Shown one piece after another: positions 13,074 to 28,323 of a stretch of DNA of 64,000 nucleotides. The position numbers and the translations under genes were made by a program. The notes under the pieces were generated by a model. It saw only the letters and a list, made by a program, of their open reading frames with translations. It had not been told where the DNA came from and did no database searches. Each line of letters opens with the position of its first letter. The stretch's first letter is position 1. The stretch spans positions 18,537 through 82,536 of the forward strand of contig NADL03000217.1 in the NCBI GenBank assembly GCA_002205965.3, written 5' to 3'. The DNA is from Kappaphycus alvarezii (lineage: Eukaryota > Rhodophyta > Florideophyceae > Gigartinales > Solieriaceae).

Positions 13074-14399
13074 TGTAATGGAATCGGAGAGGGTGAAGGA
13101 CTTTGCTGGACGGATGAAGTTGCGGGCTTGGCTACCCAGAATTTACTCGGAACTCTAAAATCCTGGCCTTAAGTACAACCTACAACTACTTTCTAACTCA
13201 CTGCGTCCACTAACAGAATCCCACAAACTGAGCCATTTGAGAGGATTTCAAGATCTGGCCCGGTGATAACAGTCATTAGGGGCAAATTTGGAACACAAAT
13301 TTGTGTAAATAGGTGGCCCAATACACACATCAATACAGTACCTTATTTTGCAGACTTACCGGAAACGAATTCCCTTGTGCCAAAATAACGGACTCAATCC
13401 GTCATACGTAAAATAGAATCACATAACTGATTTTGGATGCAGTCCCAATCTTCATCATAATTACGAACCTCATACATATGATGGAATCACATAACTGATT
13501 TTTGGATGCAGTTGTACAACCAATATCATAACTAGAAACCACATACGTATGATGGAATCACATAACTGATTTTTGGATGCAGCTGGATAAAATCCGTAAT
13601 CATAACTAGAAACCTCATACATATGATAAATCACATAACTGATTTTTGGATGCAGTTGTAAACCAATATCATAACTAGAAACCACATACGTATGATGGAA
13701 TCACATAACTGATTTTTGGATGCAGTTGTACAAACCAATATCATAACTAGAAACACATACGTATGATGGAATCACATAACTGATTTTTGGATGCAGCTGG
13801 ATAAAATCCGTAATCATAACTAGAAACCTCATACATATGATGAAATCACATAACCGATTTTTGGATGCAGCTGGATAGAACCCTTAATCATAACTAGAAT
13901 CCTCATACATAATATAAAATCAAATACCTCTTTCTAGCAGTCATGACAGTATTGCCTTAATTGATTCCTACTGTACAAACTCAGGTATAGTAAGGAGTAC
14001 AGTACTTGGTATATTACGATGTACAGTGCGAAGTACAGTTCCTCATTTGGCACTAGTACAGTACGTGTACAACACTGCACAAAAAGGTTTCTTCTCTTAG
14101 CTGTACCACGTGTACATCACATACACAACTGCCACCACGTACACGTGTACATAGCCCTCAGCATATCTCTCATACAGTATACTCATCATCCACTATAGTA
14201 CCCTACCCTACGTAAAATCACCCCATAAACAACATTTTGCCCTCTAAATCGCTGATCTCTCAAAATCGTACTTTCGTCCCTGGGAACTTTGGATTTCTTC
14301 CGGAATGCCTTAGCGCCCCCTTCATTCTACACGTGTGCATGTGTACACGTGGAACATGCCTCATGCCTCTTATGAGGTTTGGCACCGATGTGGGTCATG
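13074..14399 (-). repeat. Satellite unit 10 (1,326 bp, 7 subrepeats)
   Basis: C form (CTGGACGG), GAGAGG, GCCTTAATTG. Confidence 0.9.
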
Positions 14400-16014
14400 T
14401 GTAATGGGAATCGCGAGAGGGTGAAGACCACGGATGAAGTTGCGGGCTTGGCTACCCAGAATTACTCGGAACTCTAAAATCCTGGCCTTAAGTACAACCT
14501 ACAACTACTTCTAACTCACTGCGTCCACTAACAGAATCCCACAAACTGAGCCATTTGAGAGGATTTCAAGATCTTGGCCCGGTGATAACAGTCATTAGGG
14601 CAAATTTGGAACACAAATTTGTGTAAATGGTTGGCCCAATACACACATCAATACAGTACCTTATTTTGCAGACTTACCGGAAACGAATTCCCTTGTGCCA
14701 AAATAACGGACTCAATCCGTCATACGTAAATAGAATCACATAACTGATTTTGGATGCAGTCGGTTCCAATCTTCATCATAATTACAAACCTCATACATAT
14801 GATGGAATCACATAACTGATTTTGGATGCAGTTGTACACACCAATATCATAACTAGAAACCAACATACGTATGATGGAATCACATAACTGATTTTTGGAT
14901 GCAGTTGTACAAACCAATATCATAACTAGAAACCTCATACATATGATGGAATCACATAACTGATTTTTGGATGCAGCTGGATAAAATCCGTAATATAACT
15001 AGAAACCTCATACATATGATGAAATCACATAACTGATTTTTGGATGCAGTTGTACAAACCAATATCATAACTAGAAACCACATACGTATGATGGAATCAC
15101 ATAACTGATTTTTGGATGCAGCTGGATAAAACCGTAATCATAACTAGAAAACCTCATACATATGATGGAATCAACATAACTGATTTTTGGATGCAGCTGG
15201 ATAAAATCCGTAATCATAACTAGAAACCTCATACATATGATGAAATCACAAACTGATTTTGATGCAGTTGTACAAACCAATATCATAACTAGAAACCACA
15301 TACGTATGATGAATCACATAAATTTTTGGATGCAGCTGGATAAAACCCGTAATCATAACTAGAAACCTCATACATATGATGGAATCACATAACTGATTTT
15401 TGGATGCAGCTGGAAAAATCCTAATCATAACTGAAACCACATACGTATGATGGAATCACATAACTGATTTTTGGATGCAGCTGGATAAAACCCTTAATCA
15501 TAACTAGAATCCTCATACATAATATAAAATCAAATACCTCTTTCTAGCAGTCATGACAGTATTGCCTTAATTGATTCCTACTGTACAAACTCAGGTATAG
15601 TAAGGAGTACAGTACTTGGTATATTACGATGTACAGTGCGAAGTACAGTTCCTCATTTGGCACTAGTACAGTACGTGTACAACACTGCACAAAAAGGTTT
15701 CTTCTCTTAGCTGTACCACGTGTACATCACATACACAACTGCCACCACGTACACGTGTACATAGCTTTCCTCAGCATATCTCTCATACAGTATACTCATC
15801 ATCCACTTATAGTACCCTACCCTACGTAAAATCACCCCATAAACAACATTTTGCCCTCTAAATCGCTGATCTCTCAAAATCGTACTTTCGTCCCTGGGAA
15901 CTTTGGATTTCTTCCGGAATGCCTTAGCGCCCCCTTCATTCTACACGTGTGCATGTGTACACGTGGAACATGCCTCATGCCTCTTATGAGGTTTGGAACC
16001 GATGTGGGGTCATG
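14400..16014 (-). repeat. Satellite unit 11 (1,615 bp, 11 subrepeats)
   Basis: Ends with the GGAACCG variant that marks the last unit of each higher-order block further on. It has many single-base indels between 14,410 and 15,460. Confidence 0.9.
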
Positions 16015-17576
16015 TGTAATGGGAATCGGAGAGGGTGAAGGACTTTGCTGGATGGATGAAGTTGCGGGCTTGGCTACCCAGAATTTACTCGGAACTCTAA
16101 AATCCTGGCCTTAAGTACAACCTACAACTACTTTCTAACTCACTGCGTCCACTAACAGAATCCACAAACTGAGCCATTTGAGAGGATTTCAAGATCTTGG
16201 CCCGGTGATAACAGTCATTAGGGGCAAATTTGGAACACAAATTTGTGTAAATAGGTTGGCCCAATACACACATCAATACAGTACCTTATTTTGCAGACTT
16301 ACCGGAAACGAATTCCCTTGTGCCAAAATAACGGACTCAATCCGTCATACGTAAAATAGAATCACATAACTGATTTTTGGATGCAGTCGGTCCAATCTTC
16401 ATCATAATTACGAACCTCATACATATGATGGAATCACATAACTGATTTTTGGATGCAGTTGTACAAACCAATATCATAACTAGAAACCACATACGTATGA
16501 TGGAATCACATAACTGATTTTTGGATGCAGTTGTACAAACCAATATCATAACTAGAAACCACATACGTATGATGGAATCACATAACTGATTTTTGGATGC
16601 AGCTGGATAAAATCCGTAATCATAACTAGAAACCTCATACATATGATGAAATCACATAACTGATTTTTGGATGCAGTTGTACAAACCAATATCATAACTA
16701 GAAACCACATACGTATGATGGAATCACATAACTGATTTTTGGATGCAGCTGGATAAAACCCGTAATCATAACTAGAAACCTCATACATATGATGGAATCA
16801 CATAACTGATTTTTGGATGCAGCTGGATAAAATCCGTAATCATAACTAGAAACCTCATACATATGATGAAATCACATAACTGATTTTTGGATGCAGTTGT
16901 ACAAACCAATATCATAACTAGAAACCACATACGTATGATGGAATCACATAACTGATTTTTGGATGCAGCTGGATAAAACCCGTAATCATAACTAGAAACC
17001 TCATACATATGATGGAATCACATAACTGATTTTTGGATGCAGCTGGATAAAACCCTTAATCATAACTAGAATCCTCATACATAATATAAAATCAAATACC
17101 TCTTTCTAGCAGTCATGACAGTATTGCCATAATTGATACCTACTGTACAAACTCAGGTATAGTAAGGAGTACAGTACTTGGTATATTACGATGTACAGTG
17201 CGAAGTACAGTTCCTCATTTGGCACTAGTACAGTACGTGTACAACACTGCACAAAAAGGTTTCTTCTCTTAGCTGTACCACGTGTACATCACATACACAA
17301 CTGCCACCACGTACACGTGTACATAGCTTTCCTCAGCATATCTCTAATACAGTATACTCATCATCCACTTATAGTACCCTACCCTACGTAAAATCACCCC
17401 ATAAACAAGATTTTGCCCTCTAAATCGCTGATCTCTCAAAATCGTACTTTCGTCCCTGGGAACTTTGGATTTCTTCCGGAATGCCTTAGCGCCCCCTTCA
17501 TTCTACACGTGTGCATGTGTACACGTGGAACATGCCTCATGCCTCTTATGAGGTTTGGCACCGATGTGGGGTCATG
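16015..17576 (-). repeat. Satellite unit 12 (1,562 bp, 10 subrepeats); first unit of higher-order repeat copy 1
   Basis: T form, with CTCTAATAC in the tail. It is matched by unit 20 in length and markers. Confidence 0.9.
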
Positions 17577-19197
17577 TGTAATGGGAATCGGAGAGGGTGA
17601 AGGACTTTGCTGGACGGATGAAGTTGCGGGCTTGGCTACCCAGAATTTACTCGGAACTCTAAAATCCTGGCCTTAAGTACAACCTACAACTACTTTCTAA
17701 CTCACTGCGTCCACTAACAGAATCCCACAAACTGAGCCATTTGAGAGGATTTCAAGATCTTGGCCCGGTGATAACAGTCATTAGGGGCAAATTTGGAACA
17801 CAAATTTGTGTAAATAGGTTGGCCCAATACACACATCAATACAGTACCTTATTTTGCAGACTTACCGGAAACGAATTCCCTTGTGCCAAAATAACGGACT
17901 CAATCCGTCATACGTAAAATAGAATCACATAACTGATTTTTGGATGCAGTCGGTCCAATCTTCATCATAATTACAAACCTCATACATATGATGGAATCAC
18001 ATAACTGATTTTTGGATGCAGTTGTACACACCAATATCATAACTAGAAACCACATACGTATGATGGAATCACATAACTGATTTTTGGATGCAGTTGTACA
18101 AACCAATATCATAACTAGAAACCTCATACATATGATGGAATCACATAACTGATTTTTGGATGCAGCTGGATAAAATCCGTAATCATAACTAGAAACCTCA
18201 TACATATGATGAAATCACATAACTGATTTTTGGATGCAGTGTAAAACCAATATCATAACTAGAAACCACATACGTATGATGGAATCACATAACTGATTTT
18301 TGGATGCAGCTGGATAAAACCCGTAATCATAACTAGAAACCTCATACATATGATGGAATCACATAACTGATTTTTGGATGCAGCTGGATAAAATCCGTAA
18401 TCATAACTAGAAACCTCATACATATGATGAATCACATAACTGATTTTTGGATGCAGTTGTAAAACCGTAATCATAACTAGAAACCCATACGTATGATGAA
18501 ATCACATAACTGATTTTTGGATGCAGTGTACAAACCAATCATAACTAGAAACCTCATACGTATGATGGAATCACATAACTGATTTTTGATGAGCTGGATA
18601 AAATCCGTAATCATAACTAGAAACTCATACATAATGAATCACATAACTGATTTTTGGATGCAGCTGGATAAAACCCTTAATCATAACTAGAATCCTCATA
18701 CATAATATAAATCAAATACCTCTTTCTAGCAGTCATGACAGTATTGCCATAATTGATTCCTACTGTACAAACTCAGGTAATAGTAAGGAGTACAGTACTT
18801 GGTATATTACGATGTACAGTGCGAAGTACAGTTCCTCATTTTGCACTAGTACAGTACGTGTACAACACTGCACAAAAAGGTTTCTCTTCTAGCTGTACCA
18901 CGTGTACATCACATACACAACTGCCACCACGTACACTGTACATAGCTTTCCTCAGCATATCTCTAATACAGTATACTCATCATCCACTTATAGTACCCTA
19001 CCCTACGTAAAATCACCCCATAAACAACATTTTGCCCTCTAAATCGCTGATCTCTCAAAATCGTACTTTCGTCCCTGGGAACTTTGGATTTCTTCCGGAA
19101 TGCCTTAGCGCCCCCCTTCATTCTACACGTGTGCATGTGTACACGTGGGAACATGCCTCATGCCTCTTATGAGGTTTGGCACCGATGTGGGGTCATG
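17577..19197 (-). repeat. Satellite unit 13 (1,621 bp, 11 subrepeats)
   Basis: C form, CTCTAATAC. Counterpart of unit 21. Confidence 0.9.
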
Positions 19198-20817
19198 TGT
19201 AATGGGAATCGGAGAGGGAAGGACTTTGCTGGACGGAAAGTTGCGGGCTTGGCTACCCAGAATTTACTCGGAACTCTAAAATCCTGGCCTTAAGTACAAC
19301 CTACAACTACTTTCTCTAACACCTGCCACTAACAGAATCCCACAAACTGAGCCATTTGAGAGGATTTCAAGATCTTGGCCCGGTGATAACAGTCATTAGG
19401 GGCAATTGGAACACAAATTTGGTAAATAGGTTGGCCCAATACACAGCATCAATACAGTACTTATTTTGCAGACTTACCGAAACGAATTCCTTTGCCAAAA
19501 ATACGGACTCAATCCGTCATACGTAAAATAGAATCACATAACTGATTTTTGATGCAGTCGGTCCAATCTTCATCATAATACAAACCTCATACATATGATG
19601 GAATCACATAACTGATTTTTGGATGCAGTTGTACAACAATATCATAACTAGAAAACCACATACGTATGATGGAATCACATAACTGATTTTTGGATGCAGT
19701 TGTACAAACCAATATCATAACTAGAAACCTCATACATATGATGGAATCACATAACTGATTTTTGGATGCAGCTGGATAAAATCCGTAATCATAACTAGAA
19801 ACCTCATACATATGATGAAATCACATAACTGATTTTTGGATGCAGTTGTACAAACCAATATCATAACTAGAAACCACATACGTTGATGGAATCACATAAC
19901 TGATTTTTGGATGCAGCTGGATAAAACCCGTAATCATAACTAGAAACCTCATACATATGATGGAATCACATAACTGATTTTTGGATGCAGCTGGATAAAA
20001 TCCGTAATCATAACTAGAAACCTCATACATATGATGAAATCACATAACTGATTTTTGGATGCAGTTGTACAAACCAATATCATAACTAGAAACCACATAC
20101 GTATGATGGAATCACATAACTGATTTTTGGATGCAGCTGGTAAAACCCGTAATCATAACTAGAAACCTCATACATATGATGGAATCACATAACTGATTTT
20201 TGGATGCAGCTGGATAAAATCCGTAATCATAACTAGAAACCACATACTATGATGGAATCACATAACTGATTTTTGGATGCAGCTGGATAAAACCCTTAAT
20301 CATAACTAGAATCCTCATACATAATATAAAATCAAATACCTCTTTCTAGCAGTCATGACAGTATTGCCTTAATTGATTCCTACTGTACAAACTCAGGTAT
20401 AGTAAGGAGTACAGTACTTGGTATATTACGATGTACAGTGCGAAGTACAGTTCCTCATTTGGCACTAGTACAGTACGTGTACAACACTGCACAAAAAGGT
20501 TTCTTCTCTTAGCTGTACCACGTGTACATCACATACACAACTGCCACCACGTACACGTGTACATAGCTTTCCTCAGCATATCTCTCATACAGTATACTCA
20601 TCATCCACTTATAGTACCCTACCCTACGTAAAATCACCCCATAAACAACATTTTGCCCTCTAAATCGCTGATCTCTCAAAATCGTACTTTCGTCCCTGGG
20701 AACTTTGGATTTCTTCCGGAATGCCTTAGCGCCCCCCTTCATTCTACACGTGTGCATGTGTACACGTGGAACATGCCTCATGCCTCTTATGAGGTTTGGA
20801 ACCGATGTGGGGTCATG
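19198..20817 (-). repeat. Satellite unit 14 (1,620 bp, 11 subrepeats)
   Basis: C form, GGAACCG tail, GCCTTAATTG. Counterpart of unit 22. The stretch 19,210-19,570 has a cluster of 1-4 base deletions not seen in its counterparts. Confidence 0.9.
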
Positions 20818-22158
20818 TGTAATGGGAATCGGAGAGGGTGAAGGACTTTGCTGGATGGATGAAGTTGCGGGCTTGGCTACCCAGAATTTACTCGGAACTC
20901 TAAAATCCTGGCCTTAAGTACAACCTACAACTACTTTCTAACTCACTGCGTCCACTAACAGAATCCCACAAACTGAGCCATTTGAGAGGATTTCAAGATC
21001 TTGGCCCGGTGATAACAGTCATTAGGGGCAAATTTGGAACACAAATTTGTGTAAATAGGTTGGCCCAATACACACATCAATACAGTACCTTATTTTGCAG
21101 ACTTACCGGAAACGAATTCCCTTGTGCCAAAATAACGGACTCAATCCGTCATACGTAAAATAGAATCACATAACTGATTTTTGGATGCAGTCGGTCCAAT
21201 CTTCATCATAATTACGAACCTCATACATATGATGGAATCACATAACTGATTTTTGGATGCAGTTGTACAAACCAATATCATAACTAGAAACCACATACGT
21301 ATGATGGAATCACATAACTGATTTTTGGATGCAGCTGGATAAAACCGTAATCATAACTAGAAACCTCATACATATGATGGAAATCACATAACTGATTTTT
21401 GGATGCAGTTGTACAAACCAATCATAACTAGAAACCACATACGTATGATGGAATCACATAACTGATTTTTGGATGCAGTTGTACAAACCAATATCATAAC
21501 TAGAAACCACATACGTATGATGGAATCACATAACTGATTTTTGGATGCAGCTGGATAAAATCCGTAATCATAACTAGAAACCTCATACATATGATGAAAT
21601 CACATAACGATTTTTGGATGCAGCTGGATAGAACCCTTAATCATAACTAGAATCCTCATACATAATATAAAATCAAATACCTCTTTCTAGCAGTCATGAC
21701 AGTATTGCCTTAATTGATTCCTACTGTACAAACTCAGGTATAGTAAGGAGTACAGTACTTGGTATATTACGATGTACAGTGCGAAGTACAGTTCCTCATT
21801 TGGCACTAGTACAGTACGTGTACAACACTGCACAAAAAGGTTTCTTCTCTTAGCTGTACCACGTGTACATCACATACACAACTGCCACCACGTACACGTG
21901 TACATAGCTTTCCTCAGCATATCTCTAATACAGTATACTCATCATCCACTTATAGTACCCTACCCTACGTAAAATCACCCCATAAACAACATTTTGCCCT
22001 CTAAATCGCTGATCTCTCAAAATCGTACTTTCGTCCCTGGGAACTTTGGATTTCTTCCGGAATGCCTTAGCGCCCCCCTTCATTCTACACGTGTGCATGT
22101 GTACACGTGGAACATGCCTCATGCCTCTTATGAGGTTTGGCACCGATGTGGGGTCATG
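20818..22158 (-). repeat. Satellite unit 15 (1,341 bp, 7 subrepeats)
   Basis: T form, CTCTAATAC. Counterpart of unit 23. Confidence 0.9.
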
Positions 22159-23718
22159 TGTAATGGGAATCGGAGAGGGTGAAGGACTTTGCTGGACGGA
22201 TGAAGTTGCGGGCTTGGCTACCCAGAATTTACTCGGAACTCTAAAATCCTGGCCTTAAGTACAACCTACAACTACTTTCTAACTCACTGCGTCCACTAAC
22301 AGAATCCCACAAACTGAGCCATTTGAGAGGATTTCAAGATCTTGGCCCGGTGATAACAGTCATTAGGGGCAAATTTGGAACACAAATTTGTGTAAATAGG
22401 TTGGCCCAATACACACATCAATACAGTACCTTATTTTGCAGACTTACCGGAAACGAATTCCCTTGTGCCAAAATAACGGACTCAATCCGTCATACGTAAA
22501 ATAGAATCACATAACTGATTTTTGGATGCAGTCGGTCCAATCTTCATCATAATTACGAACCTCATACATATGATGGAATCACATAACTGATTTTTGGATG
22601 CAGTTGTACAAACCAATATCATAACTAGAAACCACATACGTATGATGGAATCACATAACTGATTTTTGGATGCAGCTGGATAAAACCGTAATCATAACTA
22701 GAAACCTCATACATATGATGAATCACATAACTGATTTTTGGATGCAGTTGTACAAACCAATATCATAACTAGAAACCACATACGTATGATGGAATCACAT
22801 AACTGATTTTTGGATGCAGTTGTACAAAACCAATATCATAACTAGAAACCACATACGTATGATGGAATCACATAACTGATTTTTGGATGCAGCTGGATAA
22901 AATCCGTAATCATAACTAGAAACCTCATACATATGATGAATCACATAACTGATTTTTGGATGCAGCTGGATAAATCCGTAATATCATAACTAGAAACCTC
23001 ATACATATGATGAATCACATAACTGATTTTTGGATGCAGTTGTACAAACCAATATCATAACTAGAAACCACATACGTATGATGGAATCACATAACTGATT
23101 TTTGGATGCAGCTGGATAAAATCCGTAATCATAACTAGAAACCTCATACATATGATGGAATCACATAACTGATTTTTGGATGCAGCTGGATAAAACCCTT
23201 AATCATAACTAGAATCCTCATACATAATATAAAATCAAATACCTCTTTCTAGCAGTCATGACAGTATTGCCATAATTGATTCCTACTGTACAAACTCAGG
23301 TATAGTAAGGAGTACAGTACTTGGTATATTACGATGTTACAGTGCGAAGTACAGTTCCTCATTTGGCACTAGTACAGTACGTGTACAACACTGCACAAAA
23401 AGGTTTCTTCTCTTAGCTGTACCACGTGTACATCACATACACAACTGCCACCACGTACACGTGTACATAGCTTTCCTCAGCATATCTCTAATACAGTATA
23501 CTCATCATCCACTTATAGTACCCTACCCTACGTAAAATCACCCATAAACAACATTTTGCCCTCTAAATCGCTGATCTCTCAAAATCGTACTTTCGTCCCT
23601 GGGAACTTTGGATTTCTTCCGGAATGCCTTAGCGCCCCCCTTCATTCTACACGTGTGCATGTGTACACGTGGAACATGCCTCATGCCTCTTATGAGGTTT
23701 GGCACCGATGGGGTCATG
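22159..23718 (-). repeat. Satellite unit 16 (1,560 bp, 10 subrepeats)
   Basis: C form, CTCTAATAC. Counterpart of unit 24. Confidence 0.9.
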
Positions 23719-25349
23719 TGTAATGGGAATCGGAGAGGGTGAGGACTTTGCTGGACGGATGAAGTTGCGGGCTTGGCTACCCAGAATTTACTCGGAACTC
23801 TAAAATCCTGGCCTTAAGTACAACCTACAACTACTTTCTAACTCACTGCGTCCACTAACAGAATCCCACAAACTGAGCCATTTGAGAGGATTTCAAGATC
23901 TTCCCGGTGATAACAGTCATTAGGGGCAAATTTGGAACACAAATTTGTGTAAATAGGTTGGCCCAATACACACATCAATACAGTACCTTATTTTGCAGAC
24001 TTACCGGAAACGAATTCCCTTGTGCCAAAATAACGGACTCAATCCGTCATACGTAAAATAGAATCACATAACTGATTTTTTGGATGCAGTCGGTCCAATC
24101 TTCATCATAATTACAAACCTCATACATATGATGGAATCACATAACTGATTTTTGGATGCAGTTGTACACACCAATATCATAACTAGAAACCACATACGTA
24201 TGATGGAATCACATAACTGATTTTTGGATGCAGTTGTACAAACCAATATCATAACTAGAAACCTCATACATATGATGGAATCACATAACTGATTTTTGGA
24301 TGCAGCTGGATAAAATCCGTAATCATAACTAGAAACCTCATACATATGATGAAATCACATAACTGATTTTTGGATGCAGTTGTACAAACCAATATCATAA
24401 CTAGAAACCACATACGTATGATGAATCACATAACTGATTTTTGGATGCAGCTGGATAAAACCCGTAATCATAACTAGAAACCTCATACATATGATGGAAT
24501 CACATAACTGATTTTTGGATGCAGCTGGATAAAATCCGTAATCATAACTAGAAACCTCATACATATGATGAAATCACATAACTGATTTTTGGATGCAGTT
24601 GTACAAACCAATATCATAACTAGAAACCACATACGTATGATGGAATCACATAACTGATTTTTGGATGCAGCTGGATAAAACCGTAATCATAACTAGAAAC
24701 CTCATACATATGATGGAATCACATAACTGATTTTTGGATGCAGCTGGATAAAATCCGTAATCATAACTAGAAACCATACGTATGATGGAATCACATAACT
24801 GATTTTTGGATGCAGCTGGATAAAACCCTTAATCATAACTAGAATCCTCATACATAATATAAAATCAAATACCTCTTTCTAGCAGTCATGACAGTATTGC
24901 CTTAATTGATTCCTACTGTACAAACTCAGGTATAGTAAGGAGTACAGTACTTGGTATATTACGATGTACAGTGCGAAGTACAGTTCCTCATTTGGCACTA
25001 GTACAGTACGTGTACAACACTGCACAAAAAGGTTTCTTCTCTTAGCTGTACCACGTGTACATCACATACACAACTGCCACCACGTACACGTGTACATAGC
25101 TTTCCTCAGCATATCTCTCATACAGTATACTCATCATCCACTTATAGTACCCTACCCTACGTAAAATCACCCCATAAACAACATTTTGCCCTCTAAATCG
25201 CTGATCTCTCAAAATCGTACTTTCGTCCCTGGGAACTTTGGATTTCTTCCGGAATGCCTTAGCGCCCCCTTCATTCTACACGTGTGCATGTGTACACGTG
25301 GAACATGCCTCATGCCTCTTATGAGGTTTGGAACCGATGTGGGGTCATG
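23719..25349 (-). repeat. Satellite unit 17 (1,631 bp, 11 subrepeats)
   Basis: C form, GGAACCG tail, GCCTTAATTG. Counterpart of unit 25. Confidence 0.9.
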
Positions 25350-26689
25350 TGTAATGGGAATCGGAGAGGGTGAAGGACTTTGCTGGATGGATGAAGTTGC
25401 GGGCTTGGCTACCCAGAATTTACTCGGAACTCTAAAATCCTGGCCTTAAGTACAACCTACAACTACTTTCTAACTCACTGCGTCCACTAACAGAATCCCA
25501 CAAACTGAGCCATTTGAGAGGATTTCAAGATCTTGGCCCGGTGATAACAGTCATTAGGGGCAAATTTGGAACACAAATTTGTGTAAATAGGTTGGCCCAA
25601 TACACACATCAATACAGTACCTTATTTTGCAGACTTACCGGAAACGAATTCCCTTGTGCCAAAATAACGGACTCAATCCGTCATACGTAAAATAGAATCA
25701 CATAACTGATTTTTGGATGCAGTCGGTCCAATCTTCATCATAATTACGAACCTCATACATATGATGGAATCACATAACTGATTTTTGGATGCAGTTGTAC
25801 AAACCAATATCATAACTAGAAACCACATACGTATGATGGAATCACATAACTGATTTTTGGATGCAGCTGGATAAAACCCGTAATCATAACTAGAAACCTC
25901 ATACATATGATGAATCACATAACTGATTTTTGGATGCAGTTGAAAAATCCGTATCATAACTAGAAACCTCATACATATGATGAATCACATAACTGATTTT
26001 TGGATGCAGTTGTACAAACCAATATCATAACTAGAAACCACATACGTATGATGGAATCACATAACTGATTTTTGGATGCAGCTGGATAAAATCCGTAATC
26101 ATAACTAGAAACCTCATACATATGATGAAATCACATAACTGATTTTTGGATGCAGCTGGATAAACCCTTAATCATAACTAGAATCCTCATACATAATATA
26201 AAATCAAATACCTCTTTCTAGCAGTCATGACAGTATTGCCATAATTGATTCCTACTGTACAAACTCAGGTATAGTAAGGAGTACAGTACTTGGTATATTA
26301 CGATGTACAGTGCGAAGTACAGTTCCTCATTTGGCACTAGTACAGTACGTGTACAACACTGCACAAAAAGGTTTCTTCTCTTAGCTGTACCACGTGTACA
26401 TCACATACACAACTGCCACCACGTACACGTGTACATAGCTTTCCTCAGCATATCTCTAATACAGTATACTCATCATCCACTTATAGTACCCTACCCTACG
26501 TAAAATCACCCCATAAACAACATTTTGCCCTCTAAATCGCTGATCTCTCAAAATCGTACTTTCGTCCCTGGGAACTTTGGATTTCTTCCGGAATGCCTTA
26601 GCGCCCCCCTTCATTCTACACGTGTGCATGTGTACACGTGGAACATGCCTCATGCCTCTTATGAGGTTTGGCACCGATGTGGGGTCATG
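25350..26689 (-). repeat. Satellite unit 18 (1,340 bp, 7 subrepeats)
   Basis: T form, CTCTAATAC. Counterpart of unit 26 in length and start marker, not in tail marker. Confidence 0.9.
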
Positions 26690-28323
26690 TGTAATGGGAA
26701 TCGGAGAGGGTGAAGGACTTTGCTGGACGGATGAAGTTGCGGGCTTGGCTACCCAGAATTTACTCGGAACTCTAAAATCCTGGCCTTAAGTACAACCTAC
26801 AACTACTTTCTAACTCACTGCGTCCACTAACAGAATCCCACAAACTGAGCCATTTGAGAGGATTTCAAGATCTTGGCCCGGTGATAACAGTCATTAGGGG
26901 CAAATTTGGAACACAAATTTGTGTAAATAGGTTGGCCCAATACACACATCAATACAGTACCTTATTTTGCAGACTTACCGGAAACGAATTCCCTTGTGCC
27001 AAAATAACGGACTCAATCCGTCATACGTAAAATAGAATCACATAACTGATTTTTGGATGCAGTCGGTCCAATCTTCATCATAATTACAAACCTCATACAT
27101 ATGATGGAATCACATAACTGATTTTTGGATGCAGTTGTACACACCAATATCATAACTAGAAACCACATACGTATGATGGAATCACATAACTGATTTTTGG
27201 ATGCAGTTGTACAAACCAATATCATAACTAGAAACCTCATACATATGATGGAATCACATAACTGATTTTTGGATGCAGCTGGATAAAATCCGTAATCATA
27301 ACTAGAAACCTCATACATATGATGAAATCACATAACTGATTTTTTGGATGCAGTTGTACAAACCAATATCATAACTAGAAACCACATACGTATGATGGAA
27401 TCACATAACTGATTTTTGGATGCAGCTGGATAAAACCCGTAATCATAACTAGAAACCTCATACATATGATGGAATCACATAACTGATTTTTGGATGCAGC
27501 TGGATAAAACCGTAATCATAACTAGAAACCTCATACATATGATGAATCACATAACTGATTTTTGGATGCAGTTGTACAAACCAATATCATAACTAGAAAC
27601 CACATACGTATGATGGAATCACATAACTGATTTTTGGATGCAGCTGATAAAACCGTAATCATAACTAGAAACCTCATACATATGATGGAATCACATAACT
27701 GATTTTTGGATGCAGCTGGATAAAATCCGTAATCATAACTAGAAACCACATACGTATGATGGAATCACATAACTGATTTTTGGATGCAGCTGGATAAAAC
27801 CCTTAATCATAACTAGAATCCTCATACATAATATAAAATCAAATACCTCTTTCTAGCAGTCATGACAGTATTGCCTTAATTGATTCCTACTGTACAAACT
27901 CAGGTATAGTAAGGAGTACAGTACTTGGTATATTACGATGTACAGTGCGAAGTACAGTTCCTCATTTGGCACTAGTACAGTACGTGTACAACACTGCACA
28001 AAAAGGTTTCTTCTCTTAGCTGTACCACGTGTACATCACATACACAACTGCCACCACGTACACGTGTACATAGCTTTCCTCAGCATATCTCTCATACAGT
28101 ATACTCATCATCCACTTATAGTACCCTACCCTACGTAAAATCACCCCATAAACAACATTTTGCCCTCTAAATCGCTGATCTCTCAAAATCGTACTTTCGT
28201 CCCTGGGAACTTTGGATTTCTTCCGGAATGCCTTAGCGCCCCCTTCATTCTACACGTGTGCATGTGTACACGTGGAACATGCCTCATGCCTCTTATGAGG
28301 TTTGGAACCGATGTGGGGTCATG
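26690..28323 (-). repeat. Satellite unit 19 (1,634 bp, 11 subrepeats)
   Basis: C form, GGAACCG tail. Closes the first eight-unit block. Unit 27 holds the same position in the second block but is four subrepeats shorter. Confidence 0.9.
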
